Source: JANNYA01 sp031422315 (lineage in GTDB: Bacteria; Pseudomonadota; Gammaproteobacteria; Xanthomonadales; SZUA-5). Taken from it: 64,000 nt of DNA. The position numbers and the translations under genes are program-made. Under the pieces are notes generated by a model. The model worked only from the letters and a program-made list of their open reading frames with translations. It made no database searches and was not told the DNA's origin. Positions 35,023 to 44,090 of this stretch are shown here, one piece after another (the first letter of the stretch is position 1; every line of letters begins with the position of its first letter). The stretch is from contig JANOQN010000011.1 of the NCBI GenBank assembly GCA_031422315.1, positions 1-64,000 on the forward strand, read 5' to 3'.

Positions 35023-37251
35023 ATGAATTTAACTAACAACAAAGCGCAACAAATAGATAGCAAGCCAATTCGCTTGTTGGTCATCGGTGGTGGCGCTATT
35101 GTTTCAGAATGTCATCTACCTGCGATGCAACAAATAGGTCAAAGCAAATCGGCAGCGATAGTTGATATTTCAGCAGAGAATTTGGCGCGGTTGCGCGCGA
35201 TCGATGCTGAAGTGGAACTAATTCAACAAGATTTTCGCGAAGTTCTAGCGCGGCCTGGCCTTTCTAATCGTTTTGACGCTGCATTAATCACGTTGCCCAA
35301 TGCCATGCATGACGAGGCGGTAATGCTGTGTTTTGCGGCGGGGCTTGACGTTCTTTGTGAGAAGCCGTTAGCCAATACGTCGCTTAGATGCGAAATACTC
35401 GCAGCTCATGCAGCACAGTCTAGGCGCAAATTAGCGATTGCAATGGTGCGTCGATACGTGCCTGCGTTTTTAGTACTTAAAGACTCAATTGCATCGGGGC
35501 GCATCGGAAAAGTTATTCGCCTTACCGTAACGCACGGTGCCAAATTTGCTTGGCCTGCAAATTCTGGCTTTTACTTTCGTAAAGCGCATGGTGGTTTGTT
35601 GTTAAATATGGGTGTGCACTATCTAGATCAACTGCAAAGCATATTTGGAGAATTGATCCCAACAGAATACACCGATGATGCCGATGGCGGGGTTGAATCT
35701 AATTTCAAACTAACGCTTAAAACTACGCAAGGTGTAGTGATTACTTTGCAGCTCAGCTATACCCATACTTTAGAAAATTTGCTCGTTTGTGAAGGCGAAT
35801 TGGGTTCGCTGAGTTATCCAGTGGGTCAATTTGACGCAGTTGACTGGAAGCCCGCTAATTCGCCCATGCAGGGCACGCTTGTCCATACCAAGCCGTTTGA
35901 ATCAGGCGACTGGCAGCACACATTTGAGTCGTGTTTTATCGAGCAGCTAGCGGATTTTAGTGCGGCGGTTAAAGGTGAAAAAGCGGTTCTGGTCGATGCC
36001 GAGAGTGCAATCGTTAGCGCGCGGCTAATCGAGCGCTGTTATGCGCTGAAATCGCATGCGAGTGCGCCTGTGCAGCGAACTGATTCGGCGCTAAGGCCGA
36101 TGCTTGCGCCCGGCAAAGTGTTTGTAACCGGTGGAACGGGTTTTGTCGGCGGAAAGCTATTTGAGCGGCTTGCGCAAATGCCTGATTTAACCCTCACGGC
36201 AGCTATCCGTAGCTTTATGAATGCCGCGCCGGTAGCTCGCTTTGATGTCGATTTTCAACAGATTTCGCTCACTTCCCCCGAGCAATTACGCGCTGGTATG
36301 AAAGGCTGTCGCTATGCGTTTCATCTAGCTTATGGGGCGGACGGCGCTGACGGCGCTAGGTTCACGGTTGAAAGCACGCGCGCAGTTGTGGAAGCAGCGA
36401 TAGCGTGCGAGCTTGAAAGTATTGTCGTGGTCAGTACTTGCTCAGTGTTCGGTACGCAAGCCGGACGGGTCGACGAAAACTCATCCAATGCGCCGAGCTT
36501 AGGGCTCTACGGTTCGAGCAAAGCACAGGCAGAGCGTGTTGCACTACAGTTGGGCGCCGAAAGTAAAAAAACTCGCGTCATTGTTATTTGTCCGTCGGCA
36601 GTCTACGGGCCTAGTGGGCCTACCTTTACTGAAATGCCCGTTAAAATGGCCAAAGCAGGAAGTTTTTGCTGGGTCGATGGCGGTGCTGGCGCTGCAAATT
36701 ACGTATACGTTGACAATTTAGTCGATGCGCTGGTGCTTGCGGCTGGCAATGCGGCCGCCCATGCAAAGCGTTTTATCATAAGTGATGGCGTTTGCAGCTG
36801 GCGGCAATTTCTTGAGCCGTTGTTAAAAGATTTTCCTGAGCTTCCGGATTTTACCGCAGAGCAGCTGCGAGGGAGCGGCGGTAAACGTAGCCAACCTAGT
36901 GTCCGTCAACTGGTAAGTGCGTTAATTATTCAGAACACCGCGTTCATGGCGTTGGCGAGTGAGCATCGGGTTTTAGGCGCGCTAAAATCTGGTCTAATGC
37001 GCATGCCTGGCGTGCAAAAGGGTGTTCAAGCAGCACGCAAAGTAAAACCATCTTTTTCTAATGATAAATCTACAACAGCAGCACCCGCTGCTTGGCTGGC
37101 TGATTTGTTCGGCTTAATTAAAATCGAGTATGTTTCAGATCGAGCGCGGGCTGAACTTGGGTGGCAATCGTTAGTGCCGTTAGACGAGGGTCAACGACGC
37201 GCGCTACAATGGCTGCAGCATATGGGTTTGAGCAATAGGCGCTCAACGTGA
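35023..37251 (+). CDS. Fusion of Gfo/Idh/MocA oxidoreductase and NAD-dependent epimerase
   Basis: 742 aa made of two enzymes. Residues about 14-345 are a Gfo/Idh/MocA oxidoreductase: GGGAIV at 22-27 in the Rossmann turn, CEKPLA with EKP at 113-115, and MGVHYLDQL near 196-204 in the C-terminal sheet. After a short linker, residues about 364-735 are an extended SDR: VTGGTGFVGGK at 368-378, Ser in STCSVFG near 471, Tyr496 and Lys500 in YGSSK, and VYVDNLVDAL. Separate proteins of both kinds are common in polysaccharide clusters; the fusion is less so. Presumably it makes a modified nucleotide sugar by oxidation/reduction steps. There is no frameshift or internal stop. Confidence 0.9.
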   Translation: MNLTNNKAQQIDSKPIRLLVIGGGAIVSECHLPAMQQIGQSKSAAIVDISAENLARLRAIDAEVELIQQDFREVLARPGLSNRFDAALITLPNAMHDEAVMLCFAAGLDVLCEKPLANTSLRCEILAAHAAQSRRKLAIAMVRRYVPAFLVLKDSIASGRIGKVIRLTVTHGAKFAWPANSGFYFRKAHGGLLLNMGVHYLDQLQSIFGELIPTEYTDDADGGVESNFKLTLKTTQGVVITLQLSYTHTLENLLVCEGELGSLSYPVGQFDAVDWKPANSPMQGTLVHTKPFESGDWQHTFESCFIEQLADFSAAVKGEKAVLVDAESAIVSARLIERCYALKSHASAPVQRTDSALRPMLAPGKVFVTGGTGFVGGKLFERLAQMPDLTLTAAIRSFMNAAPVARFDVDFQQISLTSPEQLRAGMKGCRYAFHLAYGADGADGARFTVESTRAVVEAAIACELESIVVVSTCSVFGTQAGRVDENSSNAPSLGLYGSSKAQAERVALQLGAESKKTRVIVICPSAVYGPSGPTFTEMPVKMAKAGSFCWVDGGAGAANYVYVDNLVDALVLAAGNAAAHAKRFIISDGVCSWRQFLEPLLKDFPELPDFTAEQLRGSGGKRSQPSVRQLVSALIIQNTAFMALASEHRVLGALKSGLMRMPGVQKGVQAARKVKPSFSNDKSTTAAPAAWLADLFGLIKIEYVSDRARAELGWQSLVPLDEGQRRALQWLQHMGLSNRRST

Positions 37252-38048
37252 TAAGTAAATTAAGAGTGTTTGCTAAGAAGTTACGGTATTCCTATTTACC
37301 GCTAATCGCGGGAAAATATTGCTATTTTGGCACTGACGTACACTTTTCGCCTGGTGCTTATATTTTCGATATCGTCGCAGAGGAAGGCATTTACGAAGCT
37401 GAGCTTTTGAAACAAATTCATGTGTTTTTGCGGCCGAATAGTACCTATCTTGATGTCGGCGCGAACGTAGGGTTTATGTCAGTACCGATTTTATACACAA
37501 GGCCGGATGTGCAAGTTATTTCTTTTGAGCCTTCACCGAATTCACTGCCCTATTTGCAACGCACACACAGCGGGTCCCAATATAAGTCAAAGTGGCAAGT
37601 AATTGGCAAAGCCTTAGGCGAAATGCCGGGTACGGTATCGTTTTCAGTTTCCCACAAAAATTTTGGCGGGTACGATGGCTTGAAATTTACCGACCGAGCA
37701 CCGAGTGGTAAACAAGTCGAAGTTGAAATGACGACTTTTGACATAGAATGGGAGCGGCTCGGAAAACCTGATGTGGGTATTATAAAGATGGATATTGAAG
37801 GCGCTGAAATTCCCGCACTTCGCGGAGCGCATCAATTATTAACCACCTGCCGTCCCGCAATCGTGCTCGAGTGGTATGAACTAAATTTTAAGTGCTTTGG
37901 CGTGACAGTGAGTGATCTTTTCGAATTTGTTGAGAAATATCGCTACCAAATTATTGCAACGCCTAACTTATTTGAAGTTAAAACGCCGACTCACCTAAAG
38001 ATGGTTATGGCAACCACCGGCAACATCGCGCTAATTCCGCTTCCATAA
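37248..38048 (+). CDS. FkbM family methyltransferase
   Basis: 266 aa. The SAM-binding domain is visible: YLDVGANVGFMSV (motif I), VISFEPSPNSLPYL (motif II), then VGIIKMDIEGAEIPAL, the usual FkbM C-terminal motif. FkbM proteins O-methylate sugars or polyketides; in this cluster a sugar hydroxyl is likely. The start is a GTG at 37248 that overlaps the stop of the fusion gene (GTGA), so translation is coupled. The last 60 residues are less conserved. Confidence 0.9.
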   Translation: MISKLRVFAKKLRYSYLPLIAGKYCYFGTDVHFSPGAYIFDIVAEEGIYEAELLKQIHVFLRPNSTYLDVGANVGFMSVPILYTRPDVQVISFEPSPNSLPYLQRTHSGSQYKSKWQVIGKALGEMPGTVSFSVSHKNFGGYDGLKFTDRAPSGKQVEVEMTTFDIEWERLGKPDVGIIKMDIEGAEIPALRGAHQLLTTCRPAIVLEWYELNFKCFGVTVSDLFEFVEKYRYQIIATPNLFEVKTPTHLKMVMATTGNIALIPLP

Positions 38049-38075
38049 GCCGCAATTTGAAAAAGGGCAATATAA

Positions 38076-39191
38076 ATGACTAAAAAACGCGCACTCATTA
38101 CCGGTATTACAGGTCAAGATGGTGCTTATTTGACCGAGCTATTGCTGGGTAAAGGCTATGAAGTACACGGCATCAAACGCCGTGCGTCGTCTATTAATAC
38201 CGATCGAATTGATCATTTGTATGAAGATCCACACGTAGAAACACGCAATTTGTTTTTGCACTATGGCGATATGACTGACAGCCTGAGTTTAGTGCGCACC
38301 ATTGGCGATGTGCAGCCGGACGAGCTTTATAACTTAGCTGCGCAAAGCCACGTTGCGGTATCGTTTGAAGAGCCAGAATATACGGCAAACGCTGACGGCA
38401 TGGGGGCATTGCGCTGTTTAGAGGCGATTCGCATCTTAAAGCTTAAAGACAAAACCCGATATTATCAGGCTTCAACGAGCGAGCTTTATGGCTTAGTGCA
38501 GCAAGTGCCGCAATCAGAAGCGACGCCGTTCTATCCGCGCTCTCCCTATGCAGTCGCTAAACTCTATGCGCATTGGATAACCATTAATTATCGCGAAGCT
38601 TATGGTATGTACGCGTGTAGCGGCATTTTATTTAACCATGAATCACCACTACGCGGTGAAACTTTCGTTACTCGTAAAATTACGCGCGGCTTAGCGCGCA
38701 TTGCCTGTGGCTTAGAGCCCTGCTTATATTTGGGAAATATGGATGCGTTGCGAGATTGGGGCCACGCACGTGACTATGTCGAAATGCAATGGCTTATGTT
38801 GCAGCAAGAAAAGCCCCGCGATTTTGTAATTGCTACAGGCGTGCAATATTCAGTGCGCGAGTTTGTCAATCAAGCGGCCCAAGCGCTTGGAATTACCTTA
38901 AGTTGGCACGGTGTTGGCGTTGATGAGTGCGCTGAAATCAGCGCGGCGCCCGCGAGCTGCAAAGCGCCAGTTGGCACGGTTATTGTTAAAGTTGATCCAC
39001 GTTACTACCGCGCCACGGAAGTGGAAACGCTTCTGGGGGATGCCGCGCAAGCACGGGTAGCACTGGGCTGGACGCCAAGCACGTCGTTTGCTCAGTTGGT
39101 TGCAGAAATGGCGCAAGCGGATTACACGCTCGCACTACAAGAAGCTACCAGTGGGCCGCCCCGCAGACATTTGTGGACTCGCAGACCTTAG
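38076..39191 (+). CDS. gmd: GDP-mannose 4,6-dehydratase
   Basis: 371 aa. It turns GDP-D-mannose to GDP-4-keto-6-deoxy-D-mannose, the substrate of Fcl (32785). Signatures: [47 protein letters not shown], and the [10 protein letters not shown] active-site region with TSELYG. The C-terminus (after about residue 355) ends in a Pro/Arg-rich tail that does not look conserved. It lies at the 3' end of the sugar cluster; the nucleotidyltransferase gene begins within 20 nt. Confidence 0.95.
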   Translation: MTKKRALITGITGQDGAYLTELLLGKGYEVHGIKRRASSINTDRIDHLYEDPHVETRNLFLHYGDMTDSLSLVRTIGDVQPDELYNLAAQSHVAVSFEEPEYTANADGMGALRCLEAIRILKLKDKTRYYQASTSELYGLVQQVPQSEATPFYPRSPYAVAKLYAHWITINYREAYGMYACSGILFNHESPLRGETFVTRKITRGLARIACGLEPCLYLGNMDALRDWGHARDYVEMQWLMLQQEKPRDFVIATGVQYSVREFVNQAAQALGITLSWHGVGVDECAEISAAPASCKAPVGTVIVKVDPRYYRATEVETLLGDAAQARVALGWTPSTSFAQLVAEMAQADYTLALQEATSGPPRRHLWTRRP

Positions 39192-39207
39192 ACTCGCAGG
39201 TTTGCAG

Positions 39208-40338
39208 GTGATTGACCCCCACCCCGCACTGGCGAGCGCTTTAACCGAGCAAGCGCAGCTGCACAGCGCGAAGCTGCTGTGCCGATTGCGCTCTGGCAGC
39301 CACGCGTACGGGCTAGCCGGCCCACAAAGTGATGTGGATGAGCGCGGCATATTTGTTATTCCGAGCGTGTACTACGCTAGCTTGTCGGCACTGCCCAAAC
39401 AAATTAGCGATGCCAAGTCTGACAATGTGTATTACAGCGTGCAGCGCGTTTTCGAGCTGTTGGCGGAGTCCAATCCGGCGATGGTAGAGCTGCTTTACAC
39501 GCCGCAAGATTGCATTTTGGCATGTGATAGTGCGCTGCAAATGCTATTTGAAGCGCGCCCGTTACTGGTCACCCAAGCCCTGGTTAGGGCGAAGATTGGC
39601 TACGCCATGGGCCAAATCAAAAAAGCGCGCGGCCAAAAAAAATGGATTAATCAGCCGCAGCCCGAGGCACCGCCGCAGGTTGAGCAGTTTTGCTATTGGA
39701 TACCGGATGCGCGTACGGGCAACGTGCAAACCTTGCCCGCGCGGCCAAGGCCGCTGATTGAGCTGCCCGTTCCGCTTGCGCATTGCCATGTGGCTCGGGT
39801 TGAACACGGCGGGCAAATGTACCGGCTCTATCATATCGGCGCGCAGGCGCGCGGCGTGTTTCGCGGTGGTTTGCCGGTGTGTGAATCCATCACGAAAACG
39901 CAAGAGCTGGATAGCTTTCTTGGGCTGCTGTTATTTAACGAGCAGGGTTTTCAGCGCGCCAAGCTGGATCATCACAATTATTGGCGCTGGCGCGCCGAGC
40001 GCAACGATGCGCGCTGGGTTGCTCAAGAAAGCGGTCAGCTTGATTACGATGCCAAGAATTTGATGCACTGCATGCGATTGCTTTTTTCTGCTCGGCAAAT
40101 GCTGGATGGTGCCGGGCCTTTGGTGCGGGTGAGCGGCGCGCTAAGATCTGAATTGCTTGATATACGCAGTGGCAAGTTTAGCTATCGCCAGTTAATTGAG
40201 CGCGCCGATGCCTTGGTGGCAAGTTGCGAAGCGGATTTGCGCTTAAGCGCACTGCCAGTTGCTGTTGATTTATTCAAGCTCAATGCGCTATGCCTGGCTG
40301 TCAACGCAGTTTGTAGTGAAGGAGTGCCTTGTGGCTGA
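39208..40338 (+). CDS. RlaP-like nucleotidyltransferase (first of two)
   Basis: About 376 aa. The motif RSGSHAYGLAGPQSDVDERGIFV has the nucleotidyltransferase G-S-x-A-x-G ... S-D-x-D-x-R pattern of the RlaP-like family (COG3541); the two Asp bind metal. The rest is helical, with LDYDAKNLMHCMRLLFSARQML, typical of the family. The frame opens at 39088 inside gmd, but a GTG at 39208 with AGG 7 nt before is the best start downstream of the gmd stop; a TTG at 39202 is possible. The family is linked in some bacteria to RNA ligase loci; the substrate is unknown. Confidence 0.75.
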   Translation: MIDPHPALASALTEQAQLHSAKLLCRLRSGSHAYGLAGPQSDVDERGIFVIPSVYYASLSALPKQISDAKSDNVYYSVQRVFELLAESNPAMVELLYTPQDCILACDSALQMLFEARPLLVTQALVRAKIGYAMGQIKKARGQKKWINQPQPEAPPQVEQFCYWIPDARTGNVQTLPARPRPLIELPVPLAHCHVARVEHGGQMYRLYHIGAQARGVFRGGLPVCESITKTQELDSFLGLLLFNEQGFQRAKLDHHNYWRWRAERNDARWVAQESGQLDYDAKNLMHCMRLLFSARQMLDGAGPLVRVSGALRSELLDIRSGKFSYRQLIERADALVASCEADLRLSALPVAVDLFKLNALCLAVNAVCSEGVPCG

Positions 40339-41197
40339 ACTGGGAAAAATTCGTATTGCCGTGCCATCGGCGCAATCGAGTGCACCAGATCCGGCCTTAG
40401 GGGTCAATCTTGGCGTGAGTGATGCCATGCACGCTGAAATTGTCCAGCATTTGGCGCAGCTTGAGCAGGATTTGTCGATACGCGTGCTTTTTGCCGCAGA
40501 ATCGGGCTCGCGCGCGTGGGGTTTTGCTTCGCCCAACTCGGATTTTGATGTGCGTTTTGTTTACGTGCCAAAGCCGGATTGGTATTTCACTGTCAGTGCC
40601 AAGCGCGATGTGATCGAACGCATGTTGCCGAACGATGTTGATCTGTCGGGCTGGGAGCTGCGCAAAGCATTGCGCTTATTTAAACGCTATAACGCGGCGC
40701 TGAATGAGTGGCTTGGCTCGCCAATTCAATACCGTGCGCCAAGCCTTGCCGCGAATCAAATGCGTGCATTGTTGCCGCAATTTTTCAAGCCTGCGGCGGC
40801 GCTGCATCATTACGGCTCAATGGCCAATTCTGCACTTCAAGCCATGCCAGATTCGGCAGAAGTTAGCGCTAAAAAGCTGTGCTACATGCTGCGCGCGGTG
40901 TTCGCCTGTAGGCACGTGTTAGCCACGCAAACCCAGCCGCCGACACAGTTTCAACCGATGTTGATGACTTTACACGCATCCAAAGCAGAGCTCGCCTGGA
41001 TTTTGCAAACGCTGCACGACAAAGCTTTGGCACCGGAAAAAGCGTTGACCGAGTTGAGCCCGGTCATGCGCGCTGATTTTGCGAGAGAAATTGCTGATGC
41101 GCTTGCGGCTAGAGCAACGATTGGGCGCGGAAAGCGAGCGCCGGTCGCAGAGCTTGATCAACTATTGCGTTTGGCGGTGAATGGCTCGGAAAATTGA
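40331..41197 (+). CDS. RlaP-like nucleotidyltransferase (second of two)
   Basis: About 288 aa. The motif AAESGSRAWGFASPNSDFDVRFVYV again has G-S-x-A-x-G ... S-D-x-D-x-R, and KKLCYMLRAVFACRHVLA corresponds to the helical region of the previous protein. The two are distant paralogues. The start is GTG at 40331 with GGAG 7 nt before; it overlaps the previous gene by 8 nt, so they are translated together. The frame is open back to 40259. Function unknown; nucleotidyl transfer to a protein, RNA or small molecule is likely from the fold. Confidence 0.75.
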   Translation: MAELGKIRIAVPSAQSSAPDPALGVNLGVSDAMHAEIVQHLAQLEQDLSIRVLFAAESGSRAWGFASPNSDFDVRFVYVPKPDWYFTVSAKRDVIERMLPNDVDLSGWELRKALRLFKRYNAALNEWLGSPIQYRAPSLAANQMRALLPQFFKPAAALHHYGSMANSALQAMPDSAEVSAKKLCYMLRAVFACRHVLATQTQPPTQFQPMLMTLHASKAELAWILQTLHDKALAPEKALTELSPVMRADFAREIADALAARATIGRGKRAPVAELDQLLRLAVNGSEN

Positions 41198-41249
41198 TAG
41201 CGAGAAACCCAAAGCTGAAAATCTACCCCGCGCAGGTTAGACTGCGGGC

Positions 41250-41717
41250 ATGACTAATTGCTCACACGCGCACCATTATCACGACAGCGCTTCGCTGCTT
41301 GCGCACGCGCGGCAATATTGCGAATCGCACAATTTACGTTTAACGCCGCTGCGTGAGCAGGTTCTCACGCTGATTGCTGACTCCAGCGGGCCGGCCAAAG
41401 CGTATGCGCTGCTTGATCAGCTCAAGCAAAATCATGATGCCGCAGCGCCGCCTACGATATATCGCGCGGTAGATTTTTTGCTAGAGCACGGTTTCATCCA
41501 CAAAATTGAAAGCATCAACGCCTTTGTTGCTTGCCCGCACCCAGGGCAAAGCCACGTCGCGCAATTTTTGTTGTGTGATCAGTGTAAGAACGCAGTAGAA
41601 ATTGACAGCAGCCAGCTGCCTGAGCTGTTACTCGGCATCGCAAAGGCGCAAAACTTCAGCGCGAAAAAACTGGTCGTTGAAGTACATGGTTTGTGCAGCC
41701 AATGTCGGCCAGCTTAA
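41250..41717 (+). CDS. zur: Zinc uptake regulator Zur (Fur family)
   Basis: 155 aa. Fur-family winged helix (about 20-90) with LTPLREQVLTLIADS and PPTIYRAVDFLLEHGFIHKI, followed by the dimerisation domain. NAFVACPHPGQSHVAQFLLCDQC is the Zur version of this region, and the two Cys pairs (CDQC and CSQC at the C-terminus) form the structural zinc site. A His-rich N-terminus (CSHAHHYHDS) is also seen. It represses zinc uptake genes when zinc is present. The stop codon is directly followed by the ATG of exoD. Confidence 0.9.
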   Translation: MTNCSHAHHYHDSASLLAHARQYCESHNLRLTPLREQVLTLIADSSGPAKAYALLDQLKQNHDAAAPPTIYRAVDFLLEHGFIHKIESINAFVACPHPGQSHVAQFLLCDQCKNAVEIDSSQLPELLLGIAKAQNFSAKKLVVEVHGLCSQCRPA

Positions 41718-42377
41718 ATGGCAGCGCATCGCCAAGCGCTGCTTGACGCTATACGCGCTACTGCGCTGCGCGCTAAGACGGAACAGCTATCCTTAGATGA
41801 AGTGCTGCACGAGTTAAAAGATGCCAGCTTCGCGATTGTCGCGATTCTGATGTGCCTGCCGTTCGTGTTTCCCGTCAGTATTTTAGGGCCATTGACGATT
41901 CCCGGCGGTTTGGCGATTGCTGCGCTTGGCTGGCAAATGTTTCGCGCTGCCCCGGAGCTTAAATTGCCAGCAAAATTGGCGAAAGTGAAGCTAGGTGAAG
42001 CGGCTTGGCGCGCACTATTAAAGGCTTGCGAGGCGGTCATCCGCGTATGTGAGCGCTTTGCCAAACCTAGGCTAGAACGTTGGACGCATCCGCCGCAAGG
42101 CGAAAAAATGGCTGGTTTGTTTGTGTTTGTCAGCGGCGTTTTGCTAGCCATTCCGATGGGCGGCGTGGTGCCTTTTAATAACACGCTGCCCGCGTTGGCC
42201 GCCATTTGCGCCTGTATTGCGCTGCTAGAGCGAGATGGTCTGTGGTTTATTTTTGCTGCATTTTGGCTATTGCTGACGCTGCTTTACTTTGGCCTGATCG
42301 CGTATTTGCTGCTGTATTTTGGTGTCGAGTTCAAGAGCTGGCTAGCGCTGAATTTGCCAAGCTGGATACCGCTTTAG
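41718..42377 (+). CDS. ExoD family membrane protein
   Basis: 219 aa. The N-terminal LDEVLHELKDASFAIVAILMCLPFVFPVS and the GPLTIPGGLAIAALGWQMF segment match the ExoD family. It has four to five hydrophobic segments. ExoD of Rhizobium affects exopolysaccharide amount, but the biochemical role is unknown. It begins immediately after the zur stop codon (TAAATG), so it is cotranscribed with zur. The next gene starts 7 nt later. Confidence 0.85.
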   Translation: MAAHRQALLDAIRATALRAKTEQLSLDEVLHELKDASFAIVAILMCLPFVFPVSILGPLTIPGGLAIAALGWQMFRAAPELKLPAKLAKVKLGEAAWRALLKACEAVIRVCERFAKPRLERWTHPPQGEKMAGLFVFVSGVLLAIPMGGVVPFNNTLPALAAICACIALLERDGLWFIFAAFWLLLTLLYFGLIAYLLLYFGVEFKSWLALNLPSWIPL

Positions 42378-42384
42378 CATCTCG

Positions 42385-43917
42385 ATGTATTTAGCGCACT
42401 TTCAATTGGATGCCGCGCCGTTTTCCATTACGCCGGATCCGCGCTTTGTATATTTGAGCGCGCAGCATCAAGACGCTTTAGCGCACTTGCGTTTTGGACT
42501 AGGGCAGGGCGGTAGTGGCGGATTTGTTGTGTTGACCGGTGAAGTCGGCACTGGTAAAACCACGCTGAGCCGGCTAGCGATGGAGCAATTGCCGCCGGGC
42601 ACCGATGCAGCCTTGATTTTGAATCCGAATTTGGATGCGCGTGAACTGCTAGAAGCCATCACGGAGGAGCTTGGCATTGTGCCAATAGCTGCCAATCCTG
42701 AGGCGCCAACGATGCAAGCTCCGCTCAGCGCAAAGCAGCTCACTGATCAGCTCAATGTGTATTTACTGGCGCGCTATCAAGCCGGGCGGCGCGTGGTTGT
42801 CATACTTGACGAAGCGCAAAACTTGCCGCGTGACACGCTGGAACAAATTCGTTTGCTTACCAATTTAGAAACTGACACGCAAAAGCTGCTGCAAATTATT
42901 TTGCTCGGCCAGCCAGAATTAAATACGCTGCTCGCTCGGCAAGATCTGCGCCAGCTGGCACAACGCATCACTGCGCGTTTTCATTTGTATGCGCTCAACG
43001 CAGGTGAATCAAGGTCCTACCTTACCCATCGGCTGCAAGTTGCGGGTGCTGGGCGCGATATTATTAGCGCACCTGCGGCGTGCTTGCTGCATAAGCTCAG
43101 CCAAGGCGTGCCGCGCGTGCTTAGCACCTTGGCAGATCGCGCACTCTTAGCGGCCTACACGCAAAATAGCCACCACGTTGAAGTTAGCCACGTGCGCGCG
43201 GCGGCTCAGGAAGTGCTGCCAAAACGTCAAACCGCTAGCCAGCGCGCAAAACCTTGGCTGCTTGCGGCTGCAGCGGGCATTTTGCTCGCGGCGGGGTTTG
43301 CCGCGCGGCACTTTATCGATAGCAATCCAGTTCAGCCCAGCACCGTGTTGCAACAGCCCGCCGCTAGGCCGTCAACGAATCCGGGCCAAGAAAGGAACAC
43401 TCAGGTTTCGGTCGCCGCGCCTACGCAGGCGCAGATCATTGAAAGTTGGCTAAAAGGCGCGGGCTTGCCTGCACGTGAAGTCTATCTGAGTCTAGCCAGC
43501 CGCTGCCCTGACACGTTTGACGCACCTGTGCGCACGCCTGCAAACCCATTGCGCTGCGGACGCGGGCGCGAATCAGCGCGCGTGCTGCAAGCCATGCAGC
43601 CAGCGGTTTTGCTACAAACGAATCGTGGTTTTCGACTCTCTAGTTCGCTAGACGAAAGCCACGGTGATCAACGCTTTGCCTTTGTCGCGCTGTTTGCGCT
43701 GCCTTTAAATATTCCACAAACTTTCGGTCTGGGCTATTCCGGCCCCGGTGTAGCAAGGCTTGCCAAAAAGCTCGCACAGTTTGATCAAGGCCCAGAAAAC
43801 CAGCGAATCTTCGGCCCGAAAATGCAGGCTAGATTGCAAGCATGGCAGGCCCAAAACGGGCTTGAGGCGGACGGGATTGTCGGGCCGAGTACGTGGCTGG
43901 TGTTGAGTGATCACTGA
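42385..43917 (+). CDS. gspA: ExeA/GspA-type ATPase with peptidoglycan-binding domain
   Basis: 510 aa. N-terminal AAA ATPase (about 1-265): GEVGTGKTT at 52-60 (Walker A) and VVILDEAQNLP near 133 (Walker B). A membrane helix (PWLLAAAAGILLAAGFAARHF) near 289-309 separates it from a periplasmic part. The last 65 residues are a peptidoglycan-binding type 1 domain (LQAWQAQNGLEADGIVGPSTW). Such proteins help to insert the type II secretion secretin through the cell wall. A GspB partner is usual, but the following gene does not look like GspB. The ATG is 7 nt after exoD. Confidence 0.88.
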   Translation: MYLAHFQLDAAPFSITPDPRFVYLSAQHQDALAHLRFGLGQGGSGGFVVLTGEVGTGKTTLSRLAMEQLPPGTDAALILNPNLDARELLEAITEELGIVPIAANPEAPTMQAPLSAKQLTDQLNVYLLARYQAGRRVVVILDEAQNLPRDTLEQIRLLTNLETDTQKLLQIILLGQPELNTLLARQDLRQLAQRITARFHLYALNAGESRSYLTHRLQVAGAGRDIISAPAACLLHKLSQGVPRVLSTLADRALLAAYTQNSHHVEVSHVRAAAQEVLPKRQTASQRAKPWLLAAAAGILLAAGFAARHFIDSNPVQPSTVLQQPAARPSTNPGQERNTQVSVAAPTQAQIIESWLKGAGLPAREVYLSLASRCPDTFDAPVRTPANPLRCGRGRESARVLQAMQPAVLLQTNRGFRLSSSLDESHGDQRFAFVALFALPLNIPQTFGLGYSGPGVARLAKKLAQFDQGPENQRIFGPKMQARLQAWQAQNGLEADGIVGPSTWLVLSDH

Positions 43918-44090
43918 AAAATTTTTGGAATAATCTGGGTACGAAGTTATTTCTGGATTCCCCTTGCGCTTATGCTTATGACGATTAGACATCCTGCAAT
44001 TTTTCTGCAATCCGCTGTGATTTATTTGCAATAACTTCTTCGCGCTTGGGTTTACAGTGCGCGCCATCGGCAAAATCATCAAGGCGCGCA

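Noticed and set aside
39088..39207. N-terminal extension of the first nucleotidyltransferase
   Set aside because: It lies in the gmd coding region in another frame; the domain does not need it and a GTG with a good ribosome site follows.
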